A model generated the notes under the pieces. The model did no database searches. It was not told where the DNA came from and saw only the letters and a program-made list of their open reading frames with translations. The position numbers and the translations under genes are program-made. A stretch of 46,428 nt of DNA from Acidobacteriota bacterium (GTDB lineage: Bacteria; Acidobacteriota; Terriglobia; Terriglobales; Acidobacteriaceae). Positions 35,516-44,256 of this stretch are shown one piece after another; within the stretch, counting starts at the first letter, position 1, and each line of letters begins with the position of its first letter. The DNA is taken from assembly GCA_021804655.1 (NCBI GenBank), contig JAJZHE010000006.1:1-46428 (forward strand), in the 5' to 3' direction.

Positions 35516-37203
35516 GCGTCTCCGGCCTCGGCAACCGCATCCACTACGGCAGATTTCTCCTGCTCATCTCCGGCCTCGGCGGTTTGCTTTACGGCATCGA
35601 CGTCGGCATCATCGCCGCGGCACTGCTCTATCTCGGCAAGACCATCGACCTCACCGTCGCGCAGACCTCCGCCATCGTCGCCGCGGTCCTCGGCGGAGGC
35701 ATTTTTTCTTCCCTCGCAGGCGGGCTGCTCGCCGATCTCTACGGGCGCAGGCGCATGATGATCTTCGGCGGACTCACCTTTCTGGGCAGCGTCGGCATCA
35801 TCGTCCTCTCGCAGAGCTTCCTACCGCTTCTGCTTGGCCGCCTTTTGCAGGGCATGAGCGGCGGCATCATGGGCGTCGTCATTCCGCTTTACCTCGCTGA
35901 ATGCCTCAGCGCAGCCAACCGCGGGCGCGGCACCGCCATCTTTCAGTTCATGCTCACGCTGGGCATCGTCGTCGCCGCATTCACCGGGCTTTTTTACACT
36001 CATCGCGCCGAGTCCGCCATCGCCGCCGCGCACGGCAGCGCCGCGCTCATCCGCGCCGCGCAGAATCACGCCTGGCGCGGCATGTTCTTTTCCATCCTTT
36101 ATCCCGGCATCCTCTTCACCGTCGGCTCATTTTTTCTCAGCGAGTCGCCGCGCTGGCTGGCCCGGCAGGGGCAAACCGACGCTGCCCGCGCAGCGTTGCT
36201 TCGCATCGCAACTCCGGAAGAAACAGAGCGCGAGATGCAGGAGATGCTCGCCGTCCGCTCCACCACAGAAAGCGCGGCGCGCACCGAGTCCCTCCTGCAA
36301 CGCAAATATCTGGTGCCGTTTTTCCTGGCCTGCGCCGTCCTCTCGCTCAACCAGGCCACCGGCATCAACTCGATCCTCGCCTACCTCGTCGTCATTCTGC
36401 GCCAGGCAGGATTATCCGCCGACCACGCCGTCCAGGGCGATGTCGCCGTCAAGATTCTCAACTGCCTGATGACCCTGGTCGCCGTCTCGCTTGTGGACCG
36501 CAAGGGACGGCGTTTTCTGCTGATCCTCGGCACCACCGGCGTCACGCTGGCTCTGGCTCTCGGCGGCCTCGTCTTTCTCCACTCCGAATCAAGCCTTCGC
36601 GACGTGACGCCGATCGTCCAGAGCTTCGTCCGCCAGAACTCGCTCCGCATCTCCCCTCAACAAATCGACAATCGATTGCAAACCAGCACTCCATCCAGCG
36701 TTCTCACCGTTCTTTACTCTGCCTCCGGCGGCGAACACATCGCCGCCGTCCGCAGCCGCGACCCGGAACCGAACCTGACCATCTTGCCGGACAGCGCGCA
36801 GAATGGCCCGCTCCTCATTCGCCGCGCTCTCTTCGGCGCAACGCCGTCTGCCCTCACCGGATGGCTCATCACCGGCATGCTCGGTCTGTTTATCACATCC
36901 TTCGCCATCGGTCCCGGCGTCGTCGTCTGGCTCATGCTTTCCGAACTGATGCCCACGCGCATTCGCGCCGTCGGCATGGGCATCGCTCTGTTGCTCAACC
37001 TTGGCATCTCCACGCTGATCGCCGATCTTTTTCTGCCCGTCGTCGGCCACTTCGGCTACTCCACCATCTTCTTTTTCTGGGCCGCCTGCACTCTCGCTTA
37101 CCTCGCCACAGCCCTCTTTCTGCTCCCGGAGACACGCGGGCGAACGCTCGAAGAAATCGAGCTTCACTTCGCGGGTTCTGCCGAGCCGCCGTCCACTTCC
37201 TGA
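35512..37203 (+). CDS. MFS sugar porter with an unusual large loop
   Basis: A 563-residue major facilitator transporter of the sugar porter family, probably proton-coupled. It starts with GTG overlapping the preceding stop. Twelve helices can be drawn. Sugar porter marks: GGLLYGIDVGIIAAAL in helix 1, GGLLADLYGRRRMM after helix 2, SESPRWLARQG after helix 6, NQATGINSILAYL in helix 7, VDRKGRR after helix 8, and PETRGRTLEEIE at the end. An extra segment of about 90 residues (355-445), hydrophilic and without helices, separates helices 9 and 10, where other members have a short loop. Coupled to the SIS enzyme, so an amino sugar such as GlcNAc or glucosamine is the likely cargo. Confidence 0.87.
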   Translation: MSVSGLGNRIHYGRFLLLISGLGGLLYGIDVGIIAAALLYLGKTIDLTVAQTSAIVAAVLGGGIFSSLAGGLLADLYGRRRMMIFGGLTFLGSVGIIVLSQSFLPLLLGRLLQGMSGGIMGVVIPLYLAECLSAANRGRGTAIFQFMLTLGIVVAAFTGLFYTHRAESAIAAAHGSAALIRAAQNHAWRGMFFSILYPGILFTVGSFFLSESPRWLARQGQTDAARAALLRIATPEETEREMQEMLAVRSTTESAARTESLLQRKYLVPFFLACAVLSLNQATGINSILAYLVVILRQAGLSADHAVQGDVAVKILNCLMTLVAVSLVDRKGRRFLLILGTTGVTLALALGGLVFLHSESSLRDVTPIVQSFVRQNSLRISPQQIDNRLQTSTPSSVLTVLYSASGGEHIAAVRSRDPEPNLTILPDSAQNGPLLIRRALFGATPSALTGWLITGMLGLFITSFAIGPGVVVWLMLSELMPTRIRAVGMGIALLLNLGISTLIADLFLPVVGHFGYSTIFFFWAACTLAYLATALFLLPETRGRTLEEIELHFAGSAEPPSTS

Positions 37204-37250
37204 CGCCTGCTCCTCCATCGCACACCCTGCCACCAAGTACACTGATAAGC

Positions 37251-38618
37251 GTGAAGACTTTGGATTCCATGCGTGCCCTGGCGCTTGTCCTGCTCTGCCC
37301 AGGCTGCGCCATTTCTCTTGCTGCTCAATCCGCTCCCGCCGACCAAACTCCCGCCAGCCACTCGCCCGTCAACGTGCCACCCGCGCAAGCTGCGCCCGAT
37401 GCGCGTTCCGCCGAGTTTGACCGCGCCGAAGCCGCGCTCGCCAAACAGGACTGGAAGACCGCTGCGCCCTTGCTCGACGCCTGGCTGGCCGGTCATCCCA
37501 CCGATGCGCGCGCTCTTTTCGATGCCGCCTACGTCGCCGACGAACAGAATCGCGACGCCGACGCCATCGCGCTTTATCGCCGCTGTGTCGCCCTGCAGCC
37601 AAAGAATTTTCCCGCGCAGGTTTCGCTTGGGCTGCTGCTGGCTCGCTCCGGCAAGCTCGCCGAGGCGCGCCCGGCTCTCGTCGCCGCCACGCAGCTTGAT
37701 CCTGGCCTCGAAGGCAAAGCCGCACTGGCCCAGGCCTGGCGCGCGCTGGCAGAGATTGATCGCGTCGGCGTCGATGGCAAACCCAATTACGTCCAGGCTT
37801 CCGACGATCTGATTCAAGCCCTCAAAATCTCGCCCGAGACAGGCCAGGACACGCTCCTTGCCGCCAGCCTTGCCGAGGCCAGCGGAAACACCGCAGACGC
37901 GGAGGCCGCCTATCATCGCCTGCTTGCCAGCGACCCCAACTCCACTCCAGCCATCAGCGGACTGGCCCACCTGCTCATCACAGAAAAAAAATATCCAGAA
38001 GCCGAGACGCTTCTGCGTCCTGCTGTCCAGAAAAATCCCGGCAACGTTCCCCTCACCGCGCAACTGGCTGCCGTCCTTGTCGCCGAAGACAAAAGCGAAG
38101 CTATTCCCCTGCTCCAGCAGCTTCACACTCTGAAGCCCGATAACGAAGAGATCACTCGCATGCTGGCGCGCGTCCAGGCCGATGCCGGCGACTTCGCCGA
38201 TGCCGACGCGCTCGATCTCACGCTGCTGCGCACGCACCCTAAAGACGCCGATCTGCTCACCAGTCACGGCCAGAACCTCATGCGTCTCGGGCATTTTGCT
38301 GAAGCGTTGGACGCCTTTCAACAAGCCGCCACCATCGATGCCAACAACGCCGACGCCTGGACCGGAGTCGCCTTTGCCGCATCGGAACTTCACCAGCCGC
38401 AGCTCACCATTCAGGCGCTGGGGCAGCGTGCAAAACTCATGCCCGACACCGCGCCCGTCGATTTTCTGCTCGCCACGTCCTATGACCGTCTGCGCGACAA
38501 AAAATCCGCCATCCTGTTTTATCAGCGCTTTCTCGATCTCGACGCAGGCAAGCTGAAAGATCAGGAGTGGCAGGCAAAGCAGCGCATCTCACTGCTCCAG
38601 AAAGAAAACAAGCGGTAG
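37251..38618 (+). CDS. Exported TPR protein
   Basis: A 455-residue protein with a signal peptide (cut near SLAAQS, about residue 26) followed almost wholly by tetratricopeptide repeats, about ten of them, with typical A-x-x-x-G/Y-x-x-A spacing (for example KYPEAETLLRPAVQKNPGN and GHFAEALDAFQQAATIDANNADAW). There is no enzymatic domain. The start may be the GTG at 37251 or the in-frame ATG at 37269; neither has a clear ribosome site. It follows the sugar porter gene by 47 bases. Likely a scaffold or assembly factor in the cell envelope; partner unknown. Confidence 0.82.
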   Translation: MKTLDSMRALALVLLCPGCAISLAAQSAPADQTPASHSPVNVPPAQAAPDARSAEFDRAEAALAKQDWKTAAPLLDAWLAGHPTDARALFDAAYVADEQNRDADAIALYRRCVALQPKNFPAQVSLGLLLARSGKLAEARPALVAATQLDPGLEGKAALAQAWRALAEIDRVGVDGKPNYVQASDDLIQALKISPETGQDTLLAASLAEASGNTADAEAAYHRLLASDPNSTPAISGLAHLLITEKKYPEAETLLRPAVQKNPGNVPLTAQLAAVLVAEDKSEAIPLLQQLHTLKPDNEEITRMLARVQADAGDFADADALDLTLLRTHPKDADLLTSHGQNLMRLGHFAEALDAFQQAATIDANNADAWTGVAFAASELHQPQLTIQALGQRAKLMPDTAPVDFLLATSYDRLRDKKSAILFYQRFLDLDAGKLKDQEWQAKQRISLLQKENKR

Positions 38619-38620
38619 GC

Positions 38621-40066
38621 TCAGCCAAACATCCGCATCCATCCCGTCGCAGCCAGCTCCGCGGCCAGGATACTGCGCGGATCGCCCACGCTTCGGCACA
38701 GCGCTTCCGCCGCCAGATAGCCGCTGCGCACCGCACCCTCCATCGTCGCCGGCCATCCCGTCTGCACCCAGTCTCCCGCCAGAAAACACTGCGGCCACGG
38801 CGAGATCGCGCCGGGGCGAATCGCGTCAATGCCCGGAGGCACGCCAAACGTCGCACGCACTTCCTTCACCAGCGCGCTTTTGACCACGCGCGCCGACTTC
38901 GCCGCTGGAAAATACTCGCCCAGTTGCTTCGTCGCGCGCCGGATCGCCTCTTCGCGCGGCAGTGCGGCAAACTTGTGCGAAGCGCTGATCACCAGCTCCA
39001 CATAACTGCCCTCGCCCGTGCGCACTGGCTGCCAACGCGACTTGTGATACATCCAGTGAATCTCTCCATCCAGCAGCAGCGCATGATCCAGTTCCGTAAT
39101 CTCGCGATCAAACCACAGATGCACGCTGCAGATCGGCTGGTGCGTCAGCTTGCTCAGCCGCTCCTGCAACCCACCTGCATCCGCAGACTCCGGCATCGTC
39201 GGCAACAGCTTCGCCATCGCCTCAAAGGAAAGCGCAAGCACCAGATGCTCGGCTTCCAGCCGCTCCTCGCCGCACTGCACCGTCCACCGGCGCGCGGATT
39301 CATCCCACTCCGCTCCCGTCACGCTGCGCCCATGCAACAGCCGTCCGCGCCGCGCTTCCAGATACTCCGCCGTTCCCGCATATAAATCGCTCAGCGGCAC
39401 GCGGCTCATCCCCATCGCTCCCGCTTCCGGCGAATTCAGCAGCAGCTCGCGAATCACCTTCTGCGCATACGCCAGGTCAATCTGATCCAGGCTCGCATTC
39501 AGCGCGCTGGCAATCACCAGCTCCCAGAATCGGCTTTGCGCGCCCGCCGTCTGCCCATGAGCCTTCAGCCATTGCAGCAGCGAGCGGCCACTCGTCGGCC
39601 TGTGATGCAGCAGCATGCTGCCCATCGCAACCATCAGCGCAACCTTGTCCGCAACGGAAAAGCAGTGCGCGCGCAGAATCGCAGGCAACCCGTGCATCGG
39701 CGCCGGCAGCTTCGACGGCTCCAGCACAGAGCGCCGTCCACCCGGCTCAATCAGCGTCATCCGCCGATCCCAGAAAATACGATCCTCCACGCCAAGCCGC
39801 TTGTAAAAATCGATCAGGTTCGTGCAGCAGCCAAAGAGCACATGCTGGCAGTTGTCGATCACCTCGCCCGTGCCGGGATGAAAATACGAAGCCGCGCGCC
39901 CGCCCAGATATCCGCGCCGCTCCAGCAGCGTCACGCGAAATCCCGCATCCGCCAGCGCACACGCCGCGCTCATGCCGGCCACGCCGCCGCCCACCACCAT
40001 CACGGAGTTGGCTGCGGCATCTTCCGACCCGGCCGGGTTCATCGCGGTGCGCGTCTCGCTTTCCAT
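38621..40066 (-). CDS. hpnE: Hydroxysqualene dehydroxylase
   Basis: FAD-dependent enzyme that removes the hydroxyl of hydroxysqualene to give squalene, the last step of the HpnCDE route. About 481 residues from the ATG at 40066, which has AAGGG close upstream; a longer frame to 40180 would run deep into hpnD. Seen: FAD-binding VMVVGGGVAGMSAACALADAGF, ERRGYLGGRAASY, DNCQHVLFGCCTNLIDFY, and the C-terminal FLAGDWVQTGWPATMEGAVRSGYLAAE. It lies eight bases after hpnD at the end of the operon. Convergent with the TPR gene, only two bases apart. Confidence 0.93.
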   Translation of the reverse strand: MESETRTAMNPAGSEDAAANSVMVVGGGVAGMSAACALADAGFRVTLLERRGYLGGRAASYFHPGTGEVIDNCQHVLFGCCTNLIDFYKRLGVEDRIFWDRRMTLIEPGGRRSVLEPSKLPAPMHGLPAILRAHCFSVADKVALMVAMGSMLLHHRPTSGRSLLQWLKAHGQTAGAQSRFWELVIASALNASLDQIDLAYAQKVIRELLLNSPEAGAMGMSRVPLSDLYAGTAEYLEARRGRLLHGRSVTGAEWDESARRWTVQCGEERLEAEHLVLALSFEAMAKLLPTMPESADAGGLQERLSKLTHQPICSVHLWFDREITELDHALLLDGEIHWMYHKSRWQPVRTGEGSYVELVISASHKFAALPREEAIRRATKQLGEYFPAAKSARVVKSALVKEVRATFGVPPGIDAIRPGAISPWPQCFLAGDWVQTGWPATMEGAVRSGYLAAEALCRSVGDPRSILAAELAATGWMRMFG

Positions 40067-40074
40067 CAATGCCC

Positions 40075-41073
40075 TTATCCTCTGCTCCCGGTCGCGCTCT
40101 GGTGCGTCCTGCGCTGCGGAAAGACGCGCATCCAGCCCATCCACGCAAGCCCCGCCAACAGAATCGCCAGCTTCTGCCATGTCGGCACAGAGACGCGCCG
40201 CGCCAGCACTTCAAACCGTTCCCGCTCCATGCGCCGCAGCAACCGATGATAGATCGTCACCAGCACCCACAGCGCCGGTCGGCTCACGGGATCGATCAGC
40301 GGCAGCAGCTCCTGCGCCGCTACATACATCCGCTCCGCTCGCGTACCCACAGCGCTCAACAGCGCGCGTTCGCTCTCGTTCACTGCCATCGAGTCGCGAT
40401 GCAGCAACTGCTCCACCGTCACCCCACAGCGGCTCATTTCGCTCAGCGGCAGATACACCCGATTGCGCTCCGCATCTTCTCGCACATCGCGCAAAATATT
40501 CGTCAACTGAAACGCGATGCCCGTCTGTTCCGCCAGAGATTCCGCGCGTTCCTCCGCATAGCCAAAGATGCGAATGCACACCAGTCCAACGACCGAAGCC
40601 ACCAGATAGCAGTAGCGATCCAGTTCCTCATAGCTGGCATAGGTATCCGGTTTGCCCGCCCGGCTGGCTGCGCTTTCCTCCAGGTCCATCGTCGTTCCCG
40701 CCACCAGTTCATCCAGCAGCGCATAGGGAATCGCAAAGCGCTGCGCCGCATCGCGCACCGCCAGAAAAACCGCATCTCCGCTCGCCGCGCCCTCGCGCAC
40801 GCGATGCCACTCCGCCAGCCACGCAGTCAGATGTGCACGTCGATCGGCGCGGCTCAGCGACTCATCGTCCGACAGATCGTCCGCGCGCCGCATGAACGCA
40901 TAGATCGCACACATCGCGTCTCTGCGCTCCGACGGCAGCGCCACAAAGGAATAGTAAAAATTCTTCGCTTCGCGCCGGGCAATCGCGCGGCACTGCTCGT
41001 ATGCGCTGCGCAGCACCAGTGGATCCACGCGCACCGCTCCATTCCGCTCTGCCGTCTCGTTGGCTGCGATCAT
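40075..41073 (-). CDS. hpnD: Presqualene diphosphate synthase
   Basis: Joins two farnesyl diphosphates into presqualene diphosphate, the first step of squalene synthesis by HpnCDE. 332 residues from the ATG at 41073, which overlaps the hpnC stop (ATGA). The squalene/phytoene synthase fold is shown by NFYYSFVALPSERRDAMCAIYAFMRRADDLSDDE (first Asp-rich motif) and QLTNILRDVREDAERNRVYLP (second). A hydrophobic helix near the C-terminus (LAILLAGLAWMGWM) may tether it to the membrane. The longer in-frame reading to 41193 lies within hpnC and is not used. Confidence 0.93.
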   Translation of the reverse strand: MIAANETAERNGAVRVDPLVLRSAYEQCRAIARREAKNFYYSFVALPSERRDAMCAIYAFMRRADDLSDDESLSRADRRAHLTAWLAEWHRVREGAASGDAVFLAVRDAAQRFAIPYALLDELVAGTTMDLEESAASRAGKPDTYASYEELDRYCYLVASVVGLVCIRIFGYAEERAESLAEQTGIAFQLTNILRDVREDAERNRVYLPLSEMSRCGVTVEQLLHRDSMAVNESERALLSAVGTRAERMYVAAQELLPLIDPVSRPALWVLVTIYHRLLRRMERERFEVLARRVSVPTWQKLAILLAGLAWMGWMRVFPQRRTHQSATGSRG

Positions 41074-42053
41074 GCCGCTCGGCCTCGCAGTCGCAGCGCG
41101 GGCAAAAACTTTCCCGTCACCGCGCGCATCGCCAGCGCCAGTTTCGTTCGCCTGGAGATCGCAGGCCGCGCACGCAGCACGTCGTACTCGCACCGCTCAA
41201 TCGCCCGCAGAATCTCCAGCCCGCCGCGGCTGAACAGGTCCAGGTCCACCGCCAGTTCGCGATCCACCTGTTCGATCAGCGGCAATCCCTGCTCGAACAT
41301 CGTCCGCGCATACGCCGTCATCTCCCGCAGCAGTGCGCGAAACTCATCCGTCGCCACTCCGTCAGCAATCGTCTGCTCCGTCACGCCAAACCGCTCCATC
41401 GCATCCAGCGGCAAATAGATGCGTCCTCGCTGCACATAATCCGACCGCACATCCTGCCAGAAGTTGGCAAGCTGCAACGCCGAGCAGGTGAAATCCGAAA
41501 GCCGGAAGCGCTCCGCATCGCGATAGCCGCACACATACAACACCAGATGTCCCACCGGATTCGCAGAATTGCGGCAATATCCCAGCACATCCTCCATCGT
41601 CCTGTAGCGCGTCACCGTCTGGTCCTGCCGAAAGGCCGTCAGCAAATCCGCAAACGGCGTCATCGGAATCTCGCAGGCGCGAATCGTCTCCTTCAACGCC
41701 ACAAAAACCGGATGCCGCGCTTCGCCGCGATAACATGCCTCCAACTCCAGCCGCCAGAAATCCAGCAACGCCAGCGCCTGCCCCGTTCCACTCACCTCAT
41801 CGCCCAGGTCGTCCGAGACGCGACAGTAAGCATAGATCGCATGAAAATGCGGCCTCATCTTCTCAGGAAGAAACCATGACGCCACGTGAAAATTTTCGTA
41901 ATGCGTCTCCGCCAGTCGGCGACACCATGCACGCGCTTGCTCCAGCGTCGGCGTCGTCTCCGGCATGCGATAGCTCTCCGGCAGCGCCGCCCATCCGGCT
42001 CGCAGCAGTTCCTCGCGCTCGGCCGATTCCAGCATCTTGTACCCCGCGCTCAT
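41070..42053 (-). CDS. hpnC: Hydroxysqualene synthase
   Basis: Converts presqualene diphosphate to hydroxysqualene in the HpnCDE pathway. 327 residues with the same fold as HpnD: ETHYENFHVASWFLPEKMRPHFHAIYAYCRVSDDLGDE contains the first Asp-rich motif, and QLANFWQDVRSDYVQRGRIYLP the second. Distinguished from HpnD by its overall sequence and gene order C-D-E. It overlaps the upstream dehydrogenase gene by four bases and hpnD by four bases, so the operon is translated as a coupled chain. Confidence 0.93.
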   Translation of the reverse strand: MSAGYKMLESAEREELLRAGWAALPESYRMPETTPTLEQARAWCRRLAETHYENFHVASWFLPEKMRPHFHAIYAYCRVSDDLGDEVSGTGQALALLDFWRLELEACYRGEARHPVFVALKETIRACEIPMTPFADLLTAFRQDQTVTRYRTMEDVLGYCRNSANPVGHLVLYVCGYRDAERFRLSDFTCSALQLANFWQDVRSDYVQRGRIYLPLDAMERFGVTEQTIADGVATDEFRALLREMTAYARTMFEQGLPLIEQVDRELAVDLDLFSRGGLEILRAIERCEYDVLRARPAISRRTKLALAMRAVTGKFLPALRLRGRAA

Positions 42054-43141
42054 GCCTTTATCCTACCCTCCGCCGCGCCCGACACAATCACCGTCTTGAT
42101 CTCGCCCGCCTGCGCGCCCCACGACTGAAAAACCTTCGGCAAATCCTCCAGCGCAGCCTGCCCCGTCAACAGCATCTCCGCATCAAATCGCCCGCTTGCC
42201 AGCAGTTCAAATGCGCGTCGGCAAATCGCCGGCGTATGGTGAAACGTCGCCTTCAGCGTGATGTCGCCATAGTGCACCCGATTCGTATCCAGACACACCG
42301 TCGTTCCCGCCGCCGGCCCGCCAAAAAAATTCACCACCCCGCCATTGCGCACCATCCCCACCGCCTGTTGCCAGGTCTCCGGCAGCGCCACCGCTTCAAT
42401 CGCCACATCCACACCACGGCCATCCGGAGTCCGCTCGCGCACAGCCTCCACCACATTGCGGTCAGCGGCCAACTCAATCACTTCCTGCGCGCCCAGCGCC
42501 CGCGCCATCCGCGCCTGCTCCGCATGCTTCACCACGGCAATCAGTCGGCAATCCGCCAACACCGCCAGGCGCATCATCATCAGCCCCAGCGGTCCAGCGC
42601 CAATCACCGCAACCGTATCGCCTGTGCGCGCACCGCTGTCTTCCCATCCATGCAGCGCACACGCCAGCGGCTCGGTCATCGCCGCATGCGAGGCCGCCAT
42701 CCCTTCAGGAATCCGAAGCATGTTCTTCGCCACAATCCGCTCCGGAATGCGCATGTACTCGGCATACGCGCCGTTGTTGAAGAGCAGGTCGTCGCACAGA
42801 TTCTCCTGATCGCGCTGGCAGAGGTAGCACACGCCGCACGGCGCCGAATTCAACGCCACCACGCGCTCGCCCAGCGCAAACTCCGTCACGCTCGCGCCGC
42901 GCTCCACAATCGTCCCCGCCACCTCATGCCCAAACAGCATCGGCGGGCGAAGCATCTTCGCGTGATACCCGCGTCGATAGACCTTGCGATCCGTCCCACA
43001 GGTCAGCGCCGCATCCACGCGCAGAATCACTTCACCGTCAAGCGCACGCGGCGGCTCCACCTGCTCCACGCGGAGATCCTCTTTGCCATACAACACCGCC
43101 GCCTTCATGCGCTCCGGAATCGCCATCTGCTCTGCACTCAT
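42050..43141 (-). CDS. Zinc-dependent medium-chain dehydrogenase in the hopanoid operon (second of two)
   Basis: A 363-residue MDR-superfamily alcohol/polyol dehydrogenase. Catalytic zinc ligands: Cys in ALTCGTDRK, His-Glu in LFGHEVAGT and Glu in MTEPLACALHG. Structural zinc: PCGVCYLCQRDQENLC with four cysteines. Nucleotide-binding motif VIGAGPLGLMMM. It resembles threonine/sorbitol dehydrogenase-type enzymes. It overlaps the next dehydrogenase gene upstream and hpnC downstream by four bases each, so it is firmly part of the hopanoid operon. A role in reducing or oxidising the sugar-derived side chain of hopanoids is plausible but unproven. Confidence 0.9.
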   Translation of the reverse strand: MSAEQMAIPERMKAAVLYGKEDLRVEQVEPPRALDGEVILRVDAALTCGTDRKVYRRGYHAKMLRPPMLFGHEVAGTIVERGASVTEFALGERVVALNSAPCGVCYLCQRDQENLCDDLLFNNGAYAEYMRIPERIVAKNMLRIPEGMAASHAAMTEPLACALHGWEDSGARTGDTVAVIGAGPLGLMMMRLAVLADCRLIAVVKHAEQARMARALGAQEVIELAADRNVVEAVRERTPDGRGVDVAIEAVALPETWQQAVGMVRNGGVVNFFGGPAAGTTVCLDTNRVHYGDITLKATFHHTPAICRRAFELLASGRFDAEMLLTGQAALEDLPKVFQSWGAQAGEIKTVIVSGAAEGRIKA

Positions 43142-44256
43142 CGCGCCTCCGGCTCAATCATGATCTTCATCGACTGCGCGCTTGGCTGCGACGCCACGCC
43201 GATCGCCTCCACCGCCTGCTCCAGAGGAAACCGGTGCGAGACCAGCTTCGTCAGATCGAATCCATTGCGATACCCATCGAAGACCAGCGCCGATCCTTCG
43301 TCCTGAATATCCACCGCAGCCGAATACGATCCGATCATCGCTTTCTCATCCATGCACACCGCTCCCGGATCGAAGCTCGCTTCCCCATGCTGCGTCTGCG
43401 CAAACAGCAGCACCTTGCCGCCGGGCCGCACCGCCGCCATCGCCGTGGCAATCAACGCATTCCCGCCCACCGCCAGCAACACCGCGTCCGCGCCACGGCC
43501 TTCGGTCGCCGCCTTCACGCGCTCCGCCACATCCTCCTTACCCGCATGGATCGCATGATGCAAGCCAAACTCAGCGGCAATCGCATGACGCTCCGGATAA
43601 AGGTCCGAAGTGAAAACCGTCGCTCCCGTGCGCCGCGCCAACGAGGCCAGCAGGATGCCAATCGGTCCCTGGCCAATCACCAGAGCCGTATCGTCGGCTT
43701 CCAACCCCAGCATCTTCACGCCCTTCAGGCACGTATTCACCGGCTCCACAAACGCCGCCTGCTCCAGCGGCACATCATCCGGAACGCGCACCACGCCGCC
43801 ATCGCGCACAATCCAGTCCATCACGCGCACAAACTCGGCAAATCCGCCGCCCGCCGGTTCAAATCCCGCCGTCACGCCCACGCGCTTATACGTCGCGCAC
43901 TGCGCAAAGGTCTTCTTCCGGCAATAAAAACACGCGCGGCACGGAATATGATGAAAAACCATCACGCGCTCGCCCACGCGAAACTTCGTCACGCCTTCGC
44001 CCACCGCTGCAATCGTTCCCGCCGTCTCATGACCAAAGATGCGTGGCGCCGAGTGCGACCCGGTGTGAATCTTCTTGAGGTCCGTGCCGCAGATGCCGCA
44101 CGACGCCACGCGAATCAGCAGTTCGCCCGCGCCAATCCGTGGCACCGGCACCGTCTCCACGCGCACATCGTTCACCCCGCGATAGACCGCCGCGCGCATC
44201 GTCGCCGACAGGCTCTTCGTTGCATTCCTTTGCTCTTCTGCCATCTCAGCCTTCAT
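43138..44256 (-). CDS. Zinc-dependent medium-chain dehydrogenase in the hopanoid operon (first of two)
   Basis: A 372-residue MDR-superfamily dehydrogenase, related to but clearly different from the gene after it. Catalytic zinc: Cys56 (CGICGTDLKK), His-Glu in IFGHETAGT and Glu in FVEPVNTCLKG. Structural zinc: PCRACFYCRKKTFAQC. NAD(P) motif VIGQGPIGILLA. The first 20 residues are polar and variable; an internal ATG at Met20 (MRAAVYRG) would give the usual family N-terminus. Its start overlaps hpnG by 11 bases. Sitting directly after hpnG, which releases the ribose end of the hopanoid side chain, it is the best candidate for acting on that product. Confidence 0.9.
   Translation of the reverse strand: MKAEMAEEQRNATKSLSATMRAAVYRGVNDVRVETVPVPRIGAGELLIRVASCGICGTDLKKIHTGSHSAPRIFGHETAGTIAAVGEGVTKFRVGERVMVFHHIPCRACFYCRKKTFAQCATYKRVGVTAGFEPAGGGFAEFVRVMDWIVRDGGVVRVPDDVPLEQAAFVEPVNTCLKGVKMLGLEADDTALVIGQGPIGILLASLARRTGATVFTSDLYPERHAIAAEFGLHHAIHAGKEDVAERVKAATEGRGADAVLLAVGGNALIATAMAAVRPGGKVLLFAQTQHGEASFDPGAVCMDEKAMIGSYSAAVDIQDEGSALVFDGYRNGFDLTKLVSHRFPLEQAVEAIGVASQPSAQSMKIMIEPEAR

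Noticed and set aside
35901-37250. Long upstream extension of the TPR gene frame
   Set aside because: The extension is an out-of-frame reading of the sugar porter, Arg/His/Pro-rich; the signal peptide near 37251 marks the real start.
37251-37330. Possible lipoprotein signal on the TPR protein
   Set aside because: The cysteines (LLCPGC) do not fit the lipobox, which needs Leu/Val/Ile at -3; a normal signal peptidase I site fits better.
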